In this document: positions 46,899 through 58,286 of the stretch, piece by piece
How the letters are laid out: each line of letters starts with the position of its first letter
Numbering within the stretch: the first letter of the stretch is position 1
From: Litomosoides sigmodontis
Lineage: Eukaryota; Nematoda; Chromadorea; Rhabditida; Onchocercidae
Assembly: GCA_963070105.1 (NCBI GenBank)
Contig: OY718805.1
Coordinates: 6,878,001 to 6,942,000, forward strand
Length of the DNA stretch: 64,000 bases
Direction of reading: 5' to 3'
Notes under the pieces: generated by a model
Databases searched by the model: none
What the model was told of the DNA's origin: nothing
The model's input: the letters and a program-made list of their open reading frames with translations, nothing else
Made by a program: the position numbers and the translations under genes

Positions 46899-48702
46899 TA
46901 TTGATAGTTAAATTATTCGATGCAAACAACAGCTGTGAATTCTGCAACAAACACCGGTATAACAGTACCAACTGTAAAGATTGCGAAGTGAATAACGTAC
47001 CTATGAGATGTAAAATGAGATGTATTATCTTGCCATTACTTTCCTCACTTTTAAATCAAACAAATCAGTTGAAGTTTCGAGAAGCAATCATACCGTTAGA
47101 TCTAGCAGCTTCTATTTCAGCATCGGCTGAACACCGGAACGAAGAATACCTTAAAATGAAATTTCTATTCAGCCTTCCTATCATTCCGACATTTGACACC
47201 AAACTTCAGGAATAAAGGGATAAATTTCAGTATGCAAAAGTTGTGTAAATACCACGCAATTTCATATGCGCAAAATTCGGTACAACAGGAAATGGAGAAA
47301 AACAGTGGAAAGAATGCCTTCAGTGATTTATCTATTTCAGGGAGGGAGGAATAGAGATAACATTCAAGGAAGACAACTCGTTGAGCAAGAAGAACGTCCA
47401 ATTTCAAGTAATTTTTGATCGGCAAGCATTTACTAGATTCGGTAACGGAAGGAATCAAAGATCAAAAGTGAGCTGGAAGAAAAGTATGAAGTGAAGAATG
47501 GAATAGAACGGACACTCAATCATCAATTACCAGTCGCAAGTACAGCAGCGCAACACAATGGGAATAGTACGGCGTAAACGTGGAGAGCGACAGGAAAATA
47601 GCACAGGGAGAGTAGGAGAGAGCAAGGACAACCGATAACTGATTGGTTCATTCAATAGGCCAGTAGCAGCAGCAGTAGTAGTAGAAGTAGTAGTAGTAGT
47701 AGCAGTTGCGACGGTGTCATGCATTGCGAACAGTTTCAACGTTTCAGAAACGTTTTAGCTTCTGAGTGTTCACGCTCTGAGGTCACGCTTTCACAAGGAG
47801 CACCTCTGCTTTGTGCCATGTGATTTACCTCATAGGTGGTTGGGTTATACGCATACGTTGCGTGACTCCACGTGGATTTTAGTTTTGTGACAGTAGAAGG
47901 AATAAGTGTAATGGCATACTTTCGAATTCGACGATTTAGCTCTAAAACAGGTGGAAAACTTGGAATCATATCTGTTTATCATTTTCTAACAATAATGTTT
48001 GAGGTAAATTATTCAAATGAAAACTTCATCGAAACCGTTTACTGCTTCGAAAAGATTTAAATCAACATTTTCATTAGATTGGACTAGGTGTGTGTAAGAT
48101 ACAATTACAAACTTAGCACTAGTATTTACAAACAATTCAGTTGAAGTTTGAAGAGTACTTGAAGGAATCAAATTGAAAGTTATTTAATTTCGGGACCAAT
48201 GTACACCTTCCCCGGTAGCATTCTCAATTTTACAGAGCACTGTTGCTTCAAATCCACTGCTTCAATTTCATTTCTGTTATGCAGCCATTGCACGCACCGA
48301 TTGAAACACTGCAACTCTTCCGATTATTCCCCTCAGCATTGATTGCCACAAAAAAAATCTTACGAAAAACTCTAATTAGCATGCTAATTACCTTATTAAA
48401 TGGGTAATTCTTGAAATGCTTGTGATTCCATTGAAGTCATAACTTCAAGAAAAGCTAACTTTATTTTGAAAACAAATTTAAATGAATAAATTAGTTTTTC
48501 TTGCATTGTTGCAAGTCTATTTATTTCGAAATTATCACAATTTCTATCTTAGCTTTAATAATGTGTTTCTACTCTCACGCTCTCTCTGGCTTCCAAAGGT
48601 CTAATAAATTTGGCTTCTTCTACAGCTTGTGTGAGAGGAGGAGGAGATGAGATGCCTTTGGATGCAGTTTGTGTTGCATGTTGCAGACATTACATTTCTG
48701 TT
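46899..48702. other. GCLM upstream region; no clear gene
   Basis: It should contain the GCLM promoter. A plus-strand open frame at 46901-47215 starts with Cys-rich sequence but has no gene structure. A TAG/AGC trinucleotide tract lies at about 47661-47706. Other open frames are short and unsupported. Confidence 0.5.
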
Positions 48703-49615
48703 TCACTTCAAAGGAATGGTTGAAGTGACCTCTGAAAGCAAAGGTGGAATGATTACTTTATAGAGCGGGTTCATCCTTCTGCATCCCTTGATTCTTTTCA
48801 GTTTTTTGTCATTCCTCAGGGCAGGTATCTGCATCACCGTAATGCATTCTCGAAGACAGTGCTCCTTCTCGTCATTGTCATCATCGGCAAATACACTGCA
48901 ACATACCGTATCTGAAATACGCATAGTTTTAACTTCGATAAAGTTTCCATTTAGCTCTGTGGTTCATTACTTCTTTTCCTATCATAAATCATCAGTGAAA
49001 ACATAAATAACATCAAGTAGGATTAAAGCATAACGTACGTGAGCGAAATAAAAGCACGTGAATTGTAAACAGTTAAGGATGGAGAAGAAACTGACCTGTA
49101 AGGCTAATCATTGGTTGATGCTCTCCATGCAATGCCTTCTGGATACATCGGTTCACGTTAATTCTTGCCTCTAATTTCATGCCGTCACAACGGAGTGGCT
49201 TCGCAAAATCAACTGATTCTTTGCAGCATTCAGCGAATTCCTTGGAACAACATTGTGCGACCACTAAAAGGATAAGCAAATATCATATTCATCAAAAAAT
49301 TTAAATTAACATCCTGCTGGCAAATCATTAAGTAATGCAATGCCTTTAAATTTAACGGTTCTCTGAAAAACCAGCTCGAATTGACGGCAATAATGGTAAT
49401 ATGAAAATCTATTATTAAACCTTTTCAATCAGACGGAAAGGAAACATCGAAAGCAAACTAAAACATCATTGGCATCATTTCTGTACGTTTTCTACATGTA
49501 AAATATTGTAAAGCTTACCTTCACTGGTAGTTGGAAGGGAAGTGCATGTATCGCATTGAATTGTAAGTAATAAAATCGTTACAGTATGAATAGATACTAG
49601 AATTAGATGTCCCAT
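48703..49615 (-). CDS. Small secreted cysteine-rich protein
   Basis: Three exons join in phase on the minus strand: 49615-49519, 49263-49096 and 48911-48703 (TGA), 157 residues. Exon 1 encodes a signal peptide with the core TVTILLLTIQC. The mature part has CC pairs and spaced cysteines (AQCCSKEFAECCKE, then VNRCI, then DTVCCSVF, HCLREC and KGC). The spacing is reminiscent of nematode DB-type extracellular modules, but I cannot place it in a family with confidence. All three splice junctions have ordinary signals (GTAAGC and GTCAGT donors; TTTTAG and TTTCAG acceptors). It is probably exported, and its role is unknown. Confidence 0.72.
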
Positions 49616-51137
49616 AAGTTACTAAGGTGTCCCGGAGTGTGAAGTGTGTCGAAGTACCACTTTATCACTCTCCGATCAAGCAAAGTTAGAAAAATTATCT
49701 CTGTGAATCCTAAAATTCAACAATTTGCTAATGTTAGCCGGAGACGTTAGAAAACATCCATGAAGAAATCTCTGAAAAAACGCGACCATATTCTATGATA
49801 GGCATCGTAACGACTGCTAGTTCATGTTGTAGATTGATTTCTAAGTTACGCGTGATACATTATAATCATTGTTGCCTAGTATTATTTTAAAACGGTTTAT
49901 GAAGAGACTAGTATGATCTTAAAACAAATGCTAAGCTTGCTACTAGTTGTACAGTTTATGATCACAAGTAGCTCATCGTACTCCATTTCAAGGAAATAAA
50001 CATACGAGAAAAATAATTGTTCGCTAGGTTTAATTTGCATCACTTAAGCTTATCGCTTTCCAACACCGATCACTTTGAATCCACGCTCTCAACTACTTTC
50101 AATTCATTCTCGACCTCATGTCATCTTCCATTTCCTTTTCCTTTCCACTCATCGATAATCTGGTATTCTTTCGAATCCATGTTGTCTAGGAAGTAAGTCT
50201 CAAAGATAACATCCGCCAGTTCAAACAGCCCTGTGTTCACATATCCTTGGCATGCTCGAATTTGTTGCCGTCTTAACGAACTAATTAGGAAATTCCAACA
50301 GTGCCATCAAACTATGGAGATCGTTCTGTTGTTTAGCGTGGGAATAACATCCCTTTATATGATAACCTTTGACCTCTTCTGCGTGTGCTGAGATATCATC
50401 GTGGGGGGATGTGCAGAACCCGCGGTATGACATCACGTGTCGGGATAACTATCGATAACGATGAGTGGGAGGAGGAGGAGGAGAGGGAGGAATAGGATGG
50501 TGTCTGGGACCACACACGTTGCTTCTGCGTAGTGGCACAACCGAATTAACAATTCATCACCCCTGCCACATCGATCAATCTTTGTAATTTTTGCTTGCAA
50601 CAGCACCACAGCTTTAGCTTACATTGCCTGTGTATGCCGTGAACTCTGAACTCATCGATGATAACCTTAGCCCTCGCCTTTGCCTTCCCTCGCGCTTGAA
50701 GTTCGGCTATCTTTTATCGCGAGCGCAATTTCAGGATCAAGAAAAAATTTTACGTTCTTTTGCCTTGCTTCATAAAAATACATGAGAGTTTCAAGTTCGA
50801 TCCCAAGTGTAACACAACTGCATTCTATTCTCACTAAGAAATTCCAGAAATTAATTTCAAACTTGATTAAATATCAAAGGTTTTGAAAGAAGAGATTTTC
50901 ATCCATTATCGTACGGAAAGCATGCACATCTTTATCAAATTAGCTTCGAGACTTTCCCATCTATAACTGAAGTGTATGAGTATGTGTCTGGATACACGCT
51001 GGGTACACGTAATTGTTCCACACCAAGGTTCGGCCTGGAATGTTCACTTTCCTACACGGAACTCATAAGACGATCTAACATAAATTTCATGTGATTATGT
51101 GAATGGCCGGGTCAGCTCGACTTGCAACAACACCATA
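49616..51137. other. Intergenic region between divergent genes
   Basis: It presumably holds the promoters of the secreted Cys-rich gene (-) and the NDUFA11-like locus (+). A purine-rich GGA tract lies at about 50465-50495. No exon was recognised. Confidence 0.5.
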
Positions 51138-51282
51138 ATGATGGGAACGTTAATCGCGTTATTTCTGATAACATTAGGTGTGTTAGCGCAGAGCGTGTTA
51201 TCAGAAATTGTTCTATTACATATTGTTAGGAGGAGGGATTTAATGTTTTCATTATCGGAGATTTTGGCGTTAGCGCAAGCTG
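51138..51282 (+). CDS. Possible signal-peptide exon upstream of the NDUFA11-like gene
   Basis: Two ATGs (51138, 51141) open a frame with a clear hydrophobic leader (GTLIALFLITLGVLAQS). The exon ends at a perfect GTAAGT donor in phase 1. The next acceptor (TATTCACAG, exon from 51450) continues in the same frame into the exon that contains the NDUFA11-like start. With the alternative exon 51696-51807 this would give a secreted or membrane protein of about 136 residues ending at TAG 51805-51807. No similarity was recognised. It may be a separate transcript sharing an exon, or a chance open frame. Confidence 0.4.
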
Positions 51283-51502
51283 GTAAGTGGTTTGGTGCAG
51301 GTGGCTGGTTGTGCGGGTTATTGTGACTTATGGGACGTGACTGGTTTTAACTGTTGATTTTACTGCAGAAGATTTTCCCCTTTCAAACATGCAATTTATT
51401 TCTTAATTACAAAGATGAATTTATTTCGGAAGCGCTGACTTATTCACAGTGAACGTAAATGTAAACGGTGAACGGTTTGCGTTTCAGGGGATTGGTGTCA
51501 TA

Positions 51503-54032
51503 ATGGTTGCATCAGAAAAAGAGGAACCATTGAGGGCTACATATACGCCATCCAGACCGCCTTGGATAGGTCATTGGAATAAACGTTGGGATCGACGTGA
51601 TCAGTTTGTTTTTCATGGAATTTTTCGATTTGTTATATTTTCTAAATTATTTTTCTCGATACTTATGTTCTATCTTAATATTTTCTTTCATTTAGAAGCA
51701 AATCACGTAAAGTGTGGTGGACCGAACTGGGATGGACAGACCAAGCAACAGAAAAAGGTAGAATGAATATTGCCAGTGCACAGCTAAGGGAGCATGATCC
51801 GGAATAGTTAGTTTTAAATATAAGTTCAGAGTTACAAAAAGAATTGCTATTTATGATATAGATTCAAGCAAGAAACAATGTGTTTCTTGCAATTACTATC
51901 ACTGGAGTATTTTCAGTTATGATCCTAAAGTGCCCGATGGAACTTCTCTCTCGGGTCCGCTGGGTCTTGATTCAACGCGATATCCGAATTTGACATGGAA
52001 AGGTGATCAGCCAGGGAATTACGAGGAATTTATGAATAACGTGGGTTTTTTATTAAGTTGTATTATCAAAAATTATTATCGTCCGAAAAGTTTTGGAATG
52101 AGGTCAAATTAGGCTTGATGCTAGTTGGGGAAAAAAGGTTGCTAGTGTGGTAGTGCGTACCGAGGACATTTCAGATATGGAAAGCGTAGAATGGGAATAC
52201 TGTGGAGGAGGAGGAGAGGGAGGGACGGGAGACGGGTGCAGATTTCTGCATCACTACAAGTGTGTGTAAGTATAACATCAAATTGAGGTATTTCTGTAAC
52301 GGAAAAGTCAACAGTAGCTGCTATCGAAATTCATTATTGGTACCATTACAAGCCATTTGCTTTCCATATTTTTTATCATTTCAGCTGTACAAAAATTCAA
52401 CGCAGTATAAGGATATCGCTGCAAAATATGAGTTAACTGAAGGGCCCTGGCCTCATCACAAAGGCTTAAAAGTAATGCGTGCCAACAACAACTATCATGA
52501 ATATCTGGCAAGTCATTAAATAAATTATATCCAGTTTTGGTTTACCAGTGGGAGTTTTTTTTCTGCATTGCGAACGACGTGACTCGTAACCACTACGCAA
52601 TGACCTTTGAGTAGTGAAATGTTTGTATAAGTCAATGAAGAATCAAAACAAGGAGAACCAGCTGTTCAGGATAGTTTTTTAGAACAGTCACGCTGTTTGC
52701 ATTTTTCTGTATAGAAGGAGTCAGTTTCTTATTTAGGCTAGACATCAAACACCATGGTGGATACCAAAGCCATTCCGTTTCTTCAATTCTCCACTTAATG
52801 AGGATCCTATCGTAAAAGGACTGGCTTCTGCACAGTATGTAGCTTTGTTATGTAAGTCTCGTTCTGGAATATTTCTGATGTTTGTAAACGTTTTTGTTGT
52901 GACTTAAAAAATAGTTGTTTATCTGGTTGTTGTTTCAAAGTAAGGGCGTTTTAAATGGAATTTGACTGATTCTCCTTTTCAGTGATTCCCTATACTGGTT
53001 TGCATATTCGAGCTTACAATGTGCTTCCTGTGCCAATGACACCGCTGTCGGTAATGAAGACATATTTCAAACTCTTACCGGCTACAGGTTTTTTTTTTCG
53101 GAGATTTACTTTTCTTCGACGTTTCAGAAGTTCTCTTTGAACAATAATAAATGTTTTGTGAAACTTCCGAAAAGTTCGATTTTTGGTGGAATTTATCTGC
53201 TGTTATCTCTTTGTGGTGGTGTTTAAGACGGAGCAGTTATTGTAATTCAAGTACGTTCTAAACTTTCCAAGAATTAAATAGTGTCCTTCCTTTTCACTTC
53301 AGCTGCGCTGGCCTTCACATGGGGTCTAACTTTGAGCGGTTCAGCTATGGTTAGACATAAAGACGATTTCACAAACCATCTGTATGCATCTACGGCGACA
53401 GGGATAGTTTTTGCAACAATGAGTAAGCAATTGAAACTCGAGATTTAGCTACGTGTATTTTTAACAAAGAATTTATATGATTTTTTGGCTTTTTTCAATG
53501 AAAATTTTTCTTCTACATATCAAATAAATTATTTTTAAGGAAAACAAGTCAAAGATAAGAACTACTGTTTTTTTCAAATCGGAAGTTCTTTCAAATGAAT
53601 GAATTAGATGTTTTTGATAGATACTTCTTGAATTAGGACTCCTAGTGTGATCTGTTTGTGCGTGCAATAGTCGGAATCATTTTTATCCGAATTTGATACA
53701 TCGAGTACAGCTGTGGAAGATTTATGCTATGCTAATTTCTGCCTGATATTTCAGGATTACTACCATGTTATTTCTTGATATGATTTAGAATTGTTGGTTT
53801 TGTAGTTTCCCACTTAAATCTATTTTTTTTAGGAGATAATTTCCTTGCTGGCTGTTCATTGGGTTTCTTTGTGTACGTTACTGGGATTTTCTGGCAGTAC
53901 ATGCGAGTATCAGAGTGGAGTTTGCAAAACAAAGTTATACATCGCAAATCTGGAAGCTTCTATGGTGGACCAATGGTATGGAAACTGAAGTGGAAAGGCG
54001 GTGAAGAGGAAATACCGACCAAGAGATGGTGA
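51503..54032 (+). CDS. NDUFA11-like mitochondrial complex I subunit (Tim17/22 fold)
   Basis: Seven exons join in phase: 51503-51603, 51917-52040, 52385-52507, 52737-52851, 52983-53087, 53303-53422 and 53833-54032 (TGA), about 295 residues. The C-terminal half (ALAFTWGLTLSGSAMVRHK, then LAGCSLGFFVYV) has the small-residue membrane helices of the Tim17/Tim22-like family and reads most like NDUFA11 (B14.7), an accessory subunit of NADH dehydrogenase in the inner mitochondrial membrane. Human NDUFA11 is 141 residues, so this protein has an extra N-terminal half rich in Trp, Pro and Tyr (RPPWIGHWNKRW, HQTPWWIPKPF) that I do not recognise. The start at 51503 follows a TTTCAG at 51482-51487 that could be a trans-splice site. 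The intron 52508-52736 has a GC donor. The NDUFA11 assignment is good; the N-terminal part is less sure. Confidence 0.8.
51696..51807 (+). CDS. Alternative terminal exon in the NDUFA11-like locus
   Basis: After acceptor ATTTAG at 51690-51695 the phase matches the donor at 51604. The frame encodes 37 residues (including VWWTELGWTDQATEK) and stops at TAG 51805-51807. Exons 51696 and 51917 accept the same donor in the same phase, so this looks like an alternative 3' exon. Expression data are needed to show that it is used. Confidence 0.35.
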
Positions 54033-54170
54033 TGGTGAAAGGTGAACGCTAGTGACTGATTTAGAAAAAATTTGGCTCTAGCGACATCGGTGTTATTCGT
54101 TGGGAATTAATGCAAGCGTGTTTTATAGATATTTGTAGTATATTGTATGCATAAACAAAATTCCATTTAT

Positions 54171-54239
54171 GAAAATGTAGTTTTATGCAGAAAAATGTAG
54201 TTTTATATAAAAAAAATGTGGTTTCATATAAAAAAAATG
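54171..54239. repeat. About 21-bp tandem repeat in the 3' UTR region of the NDUFA11-like gene
   Basis: Three to four imperfect copies of a unit resembling AAAATGTAGTTTTATATAA lie head to tail, 140-210 bases past the stop codon. The AT-rich unit could pair with neighbouring copies only weakly. Confidence 0.8.
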
Positions 54240-55759
54240 GTTGCTGATTTTTGAGCCGCAGGTAATTTCTATCATTGCCTCTGCTAAATTGTAAATTCAT
54301 CATTTAGAATTAAAATTTTTGCTCTGAACTGGATGAATAACTTTAATAGGCGTTACAGATTGTTTTCTTGAAGTTTAAAAATATATAAGTATTAAAATTT
54401 TCAGAAAATACTCTGCAGTTTATCGACGTAGTGAGACACAGTGATAATATAGTGTTGTTCACATTGCGTAGTTTTGCATTTAATAGATGAACATTAGTTA
54501 TCCGCACTAGAATATATATAGATGCATTAACGGTTGGTTAAATGTACCTATATATTTCCTCAAAAATTGGTTGAGGCGTTGAAGTGATGGATATTAAATA
54601 ACTACTACTAGTAGTACTCGGTTTATAAGAACATTTATTTTCACTGATGGTCATTGAGGCAAGAATTGTGATATGGCAACCACCAAGAAGAACATAATAT
54701 GTCGTGAACCTGCAGAGTAAGAGTTACACACATTTTTGTAGAAAGATAGAAGGATGAGTGAGTTCGATGTTGGAAGCTAATAAAGACTACCTGACAGGAA
54801 GCATAATTGGTGATTGAGGCAAGAAAACGTTGCCTATAGCGACACATTGACGACCGTAAAGAAAAAGAAAGCATAGTGTGCGGCATCCTTGTTACCTATA
54901 AGCAATAGCAAGGTTAACTCGTCCATCTCCCTATGTGTATTTGAATGTTCCTCTCATCATGAGTTTGCTCTCAGAAAGGCAACAAACCATCTATTGGAAT
55001 GGATTAATTTTGATGTTGCTGTTCCTGAAATTTCTCTATACAACAGCAACATTTACTACAATAGACTGTATGCACCGTTATAATATATCAGGTATTTGGA
55101 TATTGATTAAACTGTTTTGTAAATCCCCTGTAATATTTTGTGTGCAAAACTGTTCAGTATAAAATTTCGTTGTTTTAGATATTTTGCTTGCTAGAGAAGT
55201 AAAATTTACCCTCTCTGTGCAGATTTTAATAATCTTACCATTTATGCGTTTTTTATGCTAATTTTGTTTATCGATACGCAACTTTCTGTGGAACTTTTCG
55301 CAAGCTTTACACATACACCACAATCATCAAAGAGAACAGAGCCTCAAACTTCACGGACATATATATCCATGGAGAGTGTTTACAGCTTTAAAAAATATCC
55401 CAATTATGTTCACAGATATATTTTGGGTTAATTTAAGATTTGTCATCGAATGATTTCTCAGATAAATTGGAAGACTGTATTTATTATTACTTGGTTGGTC
55501 GTGCAAGAGCAAAATATGAAGATACCCGCTCGTTAGTTTTTGAAAGCTTATTTTGATACCTGTAGTTAGTTATATTTGATGAGAACCACATAAATGTGAG
55601 GGAGACAAGAAGCAGCTCCAAGTGGATCCTCAAGCCATGGACAAATTGATATGGATCAATCACATCAATCATGTCCTTTGCATAAACCCACATGCAAAGC
55701 ATATGCATCCGTAAAATAAAGTCTAACTTCATTAAATTTCTGTACATACCGTTTTACAG
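54240..55759. other. Region between the NDUFA11-like and channel genes; 5' channel exon(s) not found
   Basis: A hydrophobic open frame at 54935-55080 might be a signal-peptide exon of the channel, but its phase at the nearest donor does not fit the first recognised channel exon. Nothing else is supported. Confidence 0.4.
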
Positions 55760-58286
55760 ACTGCATATGGACGAACCCACGTCAAAAAATGGTACATTTA
55801 CGATTATAATCAGTCATGTAGCTGTGAGACGTGTCGAACTGGTTAGTAAAATTTAGGCCTATCGGTTATTCTGGGAGATGTCTTTCATACCTCTTCTCAT
55901 TTCAATTTGTTTTTCATTTCAGACTCAAAAGCTCTCACCCCAATTCACCATCTATGGTGATTTATATCTGGTTAGCTTTTCGAACCTTTTTGTAATTTCA
56001 GAAATTGTGAAAATGTTTCAAAAATCCACAAATAAAATCAATTTGATACATTTCACCTGAAATATGCTCTGATCAGCTTACTTTTCAAAACCTTTACTGT
56101 TTATTTAGAGATTCTTTTGTAATGTAGACTGTAAAATGATTTGTTAAAATTTAGTCTTGGGAAGATGACCGTTTGAAATGGGATAAAAAAGAATGGCAGC
56201 TTGATGGGTACACATTACATGATACCCATCATATATGGAAACCTACAATTGACAATGAACATTACTTACGGTTATAACTTTGATTTATTAATATGAAGTG
56301 TAATTTAAATATTATGTTTTCATACGTCACGAATAGGTTGCATTGGATGTTGGTTATGAGAAATGTTTTTGCCATCAACGTGATGATTTGGAATTACTTA
56401 ACTGGTAAATTGGAAATGATTATTTCCAGGTTATATTAGGGATTAGATGCTGAGAGATGAATGGCTGCGTTTAGTCCTACGAAAGTTGTTGAAGTAAAAT
56501 TATACTACCAAGAGACGTATGCATGTCAACTCAAACAATTTAAGGCAATGTAGCACAGTTGATGGTTGTTACATAACAGTGGAAGAAATTGAAATATTCT
56601 CCAACGGGAACGTCGTAGCACTCTATTCGTTTCGCTATCCAGCCTTTTGTAATGTCAACTACTACAGGTGGATATTTCTCATCGAACGGAGCAATTAGCA
56701 TATCATTTGTCTTACAAGAATTTATTAACGCTAAACAAGTTGCATATTTCACAATTTCTACACGTCAGTTGATTGATTGCTTTTTAAATTACAGTGTTAG
56801 TGTTCGCGATTTACCGAAACAGATCCATTTTTAAATTTTTATGAATCAGATTAGTCCAGTACGCAGTTCATCTTTTTTTTTTTGCGGACGTGTAACTAAA
56901 TTGGCTTTAGATATCCGGAAGAAGAAAATAATTGCTGTCTGTTCTTTTCAATTGGTAATTTTAATTACAATCAGCAAGTGAATTTTAAAGTGCAAAGTGA
57001 GAGTAAGACGACTTTGTTGCAAACTGTTAAAATTGCGAAGGCGTCGAATGAATTAACGAACCCAACTGAAGAACACTCTTCATGGATGTTAGAGGTTATG
57101 TGTAGTCGATGACTTTATGAATGAGATTTCTAATATAAATTAAGAATCAAAGTTTTGCTTTTGAAGTTTTATGACACTCTCACTTGAATTTTTCGATGAA
57201 ATTTGATGCTAATTAAGGCTTTGCAGTTTTTTGGTACTGATTCCTTAGTTTTAATTTTAGTCTGTTCAAGCTAAAAATAGTTGTTGTAGCATAGCACTGT
57301 AGCAGTAGCGAAAATAAGTGGTTCAAATTTCGGATTTCTTCACGTTTGTGTCCGTGCTCGGAAGCAAATGTCAACTTTACGCATTGCTCTGCGCCTTCCG
57401 ATCTCGGTCACAACGATACTTATGCTTGCTTCACCTCTTTTCGGACATCTAACCGCTCAGATTTACATCAAACTGTTTGCTTTTTTGCTGCAAACTATAT
57501 CTTTTATTTTCCTTTGCTCCATCGCACCAGAAAATGGTTTCGGAAGGACAAAACCAAAGATTTGCAAGTTTTTAACTCCGCCACTTTTGCACTTAATAAT
57601 CAATGATATCATTAATAACTACTATTTTTGTCATATTAGTCTCTTTTTTAATTAATTTTAATTAATTGGTTGTCTTTAGTTGTTAATTAAATAATTGTTA
57701 CTGATTTCAGACACGTTCTTTGAAATGGTTATTGTTTTGACAGTAATCAGTACAGCGGTAAATATGATTGCAATAGCGTTAAGTAGGATTAGACGTACTA
57801 TACCTCCACGACATAACTTTTACCTGGCATCTAAAGTGATCAATCGTCTTGTTTGCTGCATCGGTTAGTTGATCGCAAGCTGCAGACAGGAGTAATTCTC
57901 AGCGGAAGAAGTTTTGATAAATTGCATTTCATAAACATCATTGTGTGCATAACTGCTGGAAAATTTCCTTCAAATGTATTATTCTATTAATTCATCGATT
58001 GTTTATTTTTGTGAAAAATTTCAGATGAATTTTAGATTTAAAAGGAATGATAGTGTAGTTTGAAAGATTTTGAATCTATAATTTTCACTTAAATGACTTA
58101 GTTTCAGAACCAGATCCAACAGCGAACTACTTCCGTCACTCGGATACGTGTGCGGAACGAAATCTTGAAAACGCCCAGCCAGATTATACCACCGAATGGC
58201 GGCACATCTACATCGCTTTTAACAATATTTTCTCAACATTTGCTTTAGTTGCTTTCATTATCGTTGCTCTTTTTGAAATGTTGTAG
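55760..58286 (+). CDS. Divergent nematode Cys-loop ligand-gated ion channel subunit (5' end missing, frame disrupted)
   Basis: The exons are 55760-55841, 55923-55970, 56156-56270, 56554-56667, 56911-57094, 57290-57536 (or 57567), 57711-57863 and 58108-58286 (TAG). The ligand-binding domain shows GTFTIIISHVAVRRVEL, FTIYGDLYL, EDDRLKWD and IWKP. The Cys-loop is CNVNYYRYPEEENNC, exactly 13 residues between the cysteines and split by an intron. Four membrane segments follow: around LRLPISVTTILMLASPLFG, IYIKLFAFLLQTISFIFLC, FFEMVIVLTVISTAVNMIAI and FNNIFSTFALVAFIIVALFE. This is the pentameric receptor superfamily, in one of the nematode-expanded lgc-type branches; the ligand is not predictable. 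In exon 56156 the conserved Trp is in frame from the splice site, but the following EDDRL needs one extra base. The junction between segments 2 and 3 is also ambiguous. The gene may be functional with sequence errors, or decaying. Confidence 0.78.

Noticed and set aside
46901..47215. Plus-strand frame with several cysteines opposite the GCLM start
   Set aside because: It begins at a non-ATG codon, has no recognised domain, and overlaps the likely GCLM promoter.
56339..56403. Possible channel exon after the IWKP exon
   Set aside because: Its phase can be made to fit, but the encoded residues do not resemble a ligand-binding domain. Splicing directly from 56270 to 56554 is in phase and gives the expected spacing.
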